Source: Acidobacteriota bacterium
GTDB lineage: Bacteria; Acidobacteriota; Terriglobia; UBA7540
Assembly (NCBI GenBank): GCA_021780055.1
Contig: JAJXZM010000083.1
Coordinates: 1-5,844, forward strand
Direction: 5' to 3'
Length of the DNA: 5,844 nucleotides
This document shows positions 5,170 to 5,844 of this stretch, in pieces (position 1 is the stretch's first letter; every line of letters begins with the position of its first letter). The notes beneath the pieces are model-generated. The model saw only the letters and a program-made list of their open reading frames with translations, was not told the origin of the DNA and made no database searches. The translations under genes were made by a program, and so were the position numbers.

Positions 5170-5844
5170 GGAAGTGGCTGCAAAAACTCGGACTAAAGAA
5201 GAGTGAAGAACCGCTCTCTCCGGTGGCGGTGGAAGCACTTCGCGCAACCTTTCAGGCCCGGTATCACAATTTCAAGTTACTCCTCACTGCGAACAATAAA
5301 GCCCTGCAAATCATGGCTGAGATCGAGGAAGCGCGCAAAGGCGACCGTCCGTTCGGCATGTCTTTTATCCGCTCGCACTGCACCGCGATCTGTACCAACG
5401 TCTTGCGCATGATTGAAAGCATGCATGAATTGGCGCCCGGCAAGTACTCGGACCTTTATGACCGTTTCAGGATGATCGAAGGCAGGATTACAGGTATTTT
5501 GCACACGGCTAAAACGGATATCGGCGCCGGCCCGAGGACAATCCCTCTTCGGAGCCTGGATATCACCAGGTTGGACGAAGCTGGAAGCAAACTTGCCAAC
5601 CTTGGAGAGGTCCACAAACGAGTCGGAGTCAGGATACCGAACGGCTTTGTCATTTCCTCCCGGGCGTTTCGGGAATTCATGAGCCCGGAACTTCAGGCCG
5701 AGATTGATCGCCTCATACAATCCTCTTCCGCTGAAGACATCGCTCAGATCTATTTGCTCAGCACGCAAATCCAGCAGCAGATCATGCGCGAGTCTGTGCC
5801 AGCCGAACTTGAGACCTACATTCTGTCTGCTTACAAGGAACTTG
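5166..5844 (+). CDS. PEP/pyruvate-binding (PPDK/PEP-synthase N-terminal-like) protein, 3' truncated by window edge
   Basis: The frame is open from ATG 5166 to the right edge (226 residues plus one base). An in-frame TAG at 5145 limits the start, and no other start codon lies between. Residues about 139-168, 'AGSKLANLGEVHKRVG' then 'VRIPNGFVISSRAF', match the opening of the ATP-grasp-like nucleotide-binding domain of pyruvate,phosphate dikinase and PEP synthase ('GGKxANLGE...VPxGFvit'). In full-length enzymes this domain works with a phospho-His swivel domain and a PEP/pyruvate TIM barrel; whether those follow is outside the window. Residues 1-125 are a charged helical region absent from classical PEP synthase, resembling the N-terminus of PEP/pyruvate-binding proteins in sulfate reducers (from memory); it may be a regulatory or docking domain. 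No clear Shine-Dalgarno precedes the ATG, so translation may rely on coupling through the ATGA at 5166-5169. Confidence 0.82.
   Translation, partial: MRKWLQKLGLKKSEEPLSPVAVEALRATFQARYHNFKLLLTANNKALQIMAEIEEARKGDRPFGMSFIRSHCTAICTNVLRMIESMHELAPGKYSDLYDRFRMIEGRITGILHTAKTDIGAGPRTIPLRSLDITRLDEAGSKLANLGEVHKRVGVRIPNGFVISSRAFREFMSPELQAEIDRLIQSSSAEDIAQIYLLSTQIQQQIMRESVPAELETYILSAYKEL

Overview
The window looks like a chromosomal stretch from an Acidobacteriota-type genome, or from a lineage sharing genes with sulfate-reducing Desulfobacterota. The left end (1-1554) is the C-terminal part of a large outer-membrane TonB-dependent, Oar-like beta-barrel protein, a family greatly expanded in Acidobacteriota. 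The right part (2437-5844) is a same-strand gene set whose proteins, from memory of the families, most resemble those of sulfate-reducing Desulfobacterota. This taxonomic reading is inference from protein style; no search was run.

Layout. 1-1554: TonB-dependent receptor, 5' end outside the window. 1555-2436: about 880 bases with no convincing gene; it holds three very small open frames, two inverted repeats and a G7 run. 2437-3756: TauE/SafE-family anion exporter with a cytoplasmic N-terminal extension. 3750-4466: a two-helix membrane protein of unknown function, overlapping the exporter gene by 7 bases. 4500-4613: a 37-codon open frame with a perfect Shine-Dalgarno, running 13 bases into the next gene. 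4601-5017: single-domain response regulator with a GTG start. 5014-5169: a short frame joined by ATGA overlaps to the genes on both sides but broken by one TAA. 5166-5844: N-terminal part of a pyruvate,phosphate dikinase/PEP-synthase-like protein, cut by the right edge.

How the genes may work together. The tight spacing (7-base overlap, 33-base gap, 13-base overlap, two ATGA junctions) suggests one transcription unit starting somewhere in 1555-2436. It would combine an exporter for sulfite, sulfonate or a similar anion, a membrane partner with a large extracytoplasmic domain, a receiver protein with no output domain, and a PEP/pyruvate-binding phosphotransfer-type protein. The sequence shows the grouping; the shared function is inference. 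No transposase, tRNA, rRNA or CRISPR array was seen.
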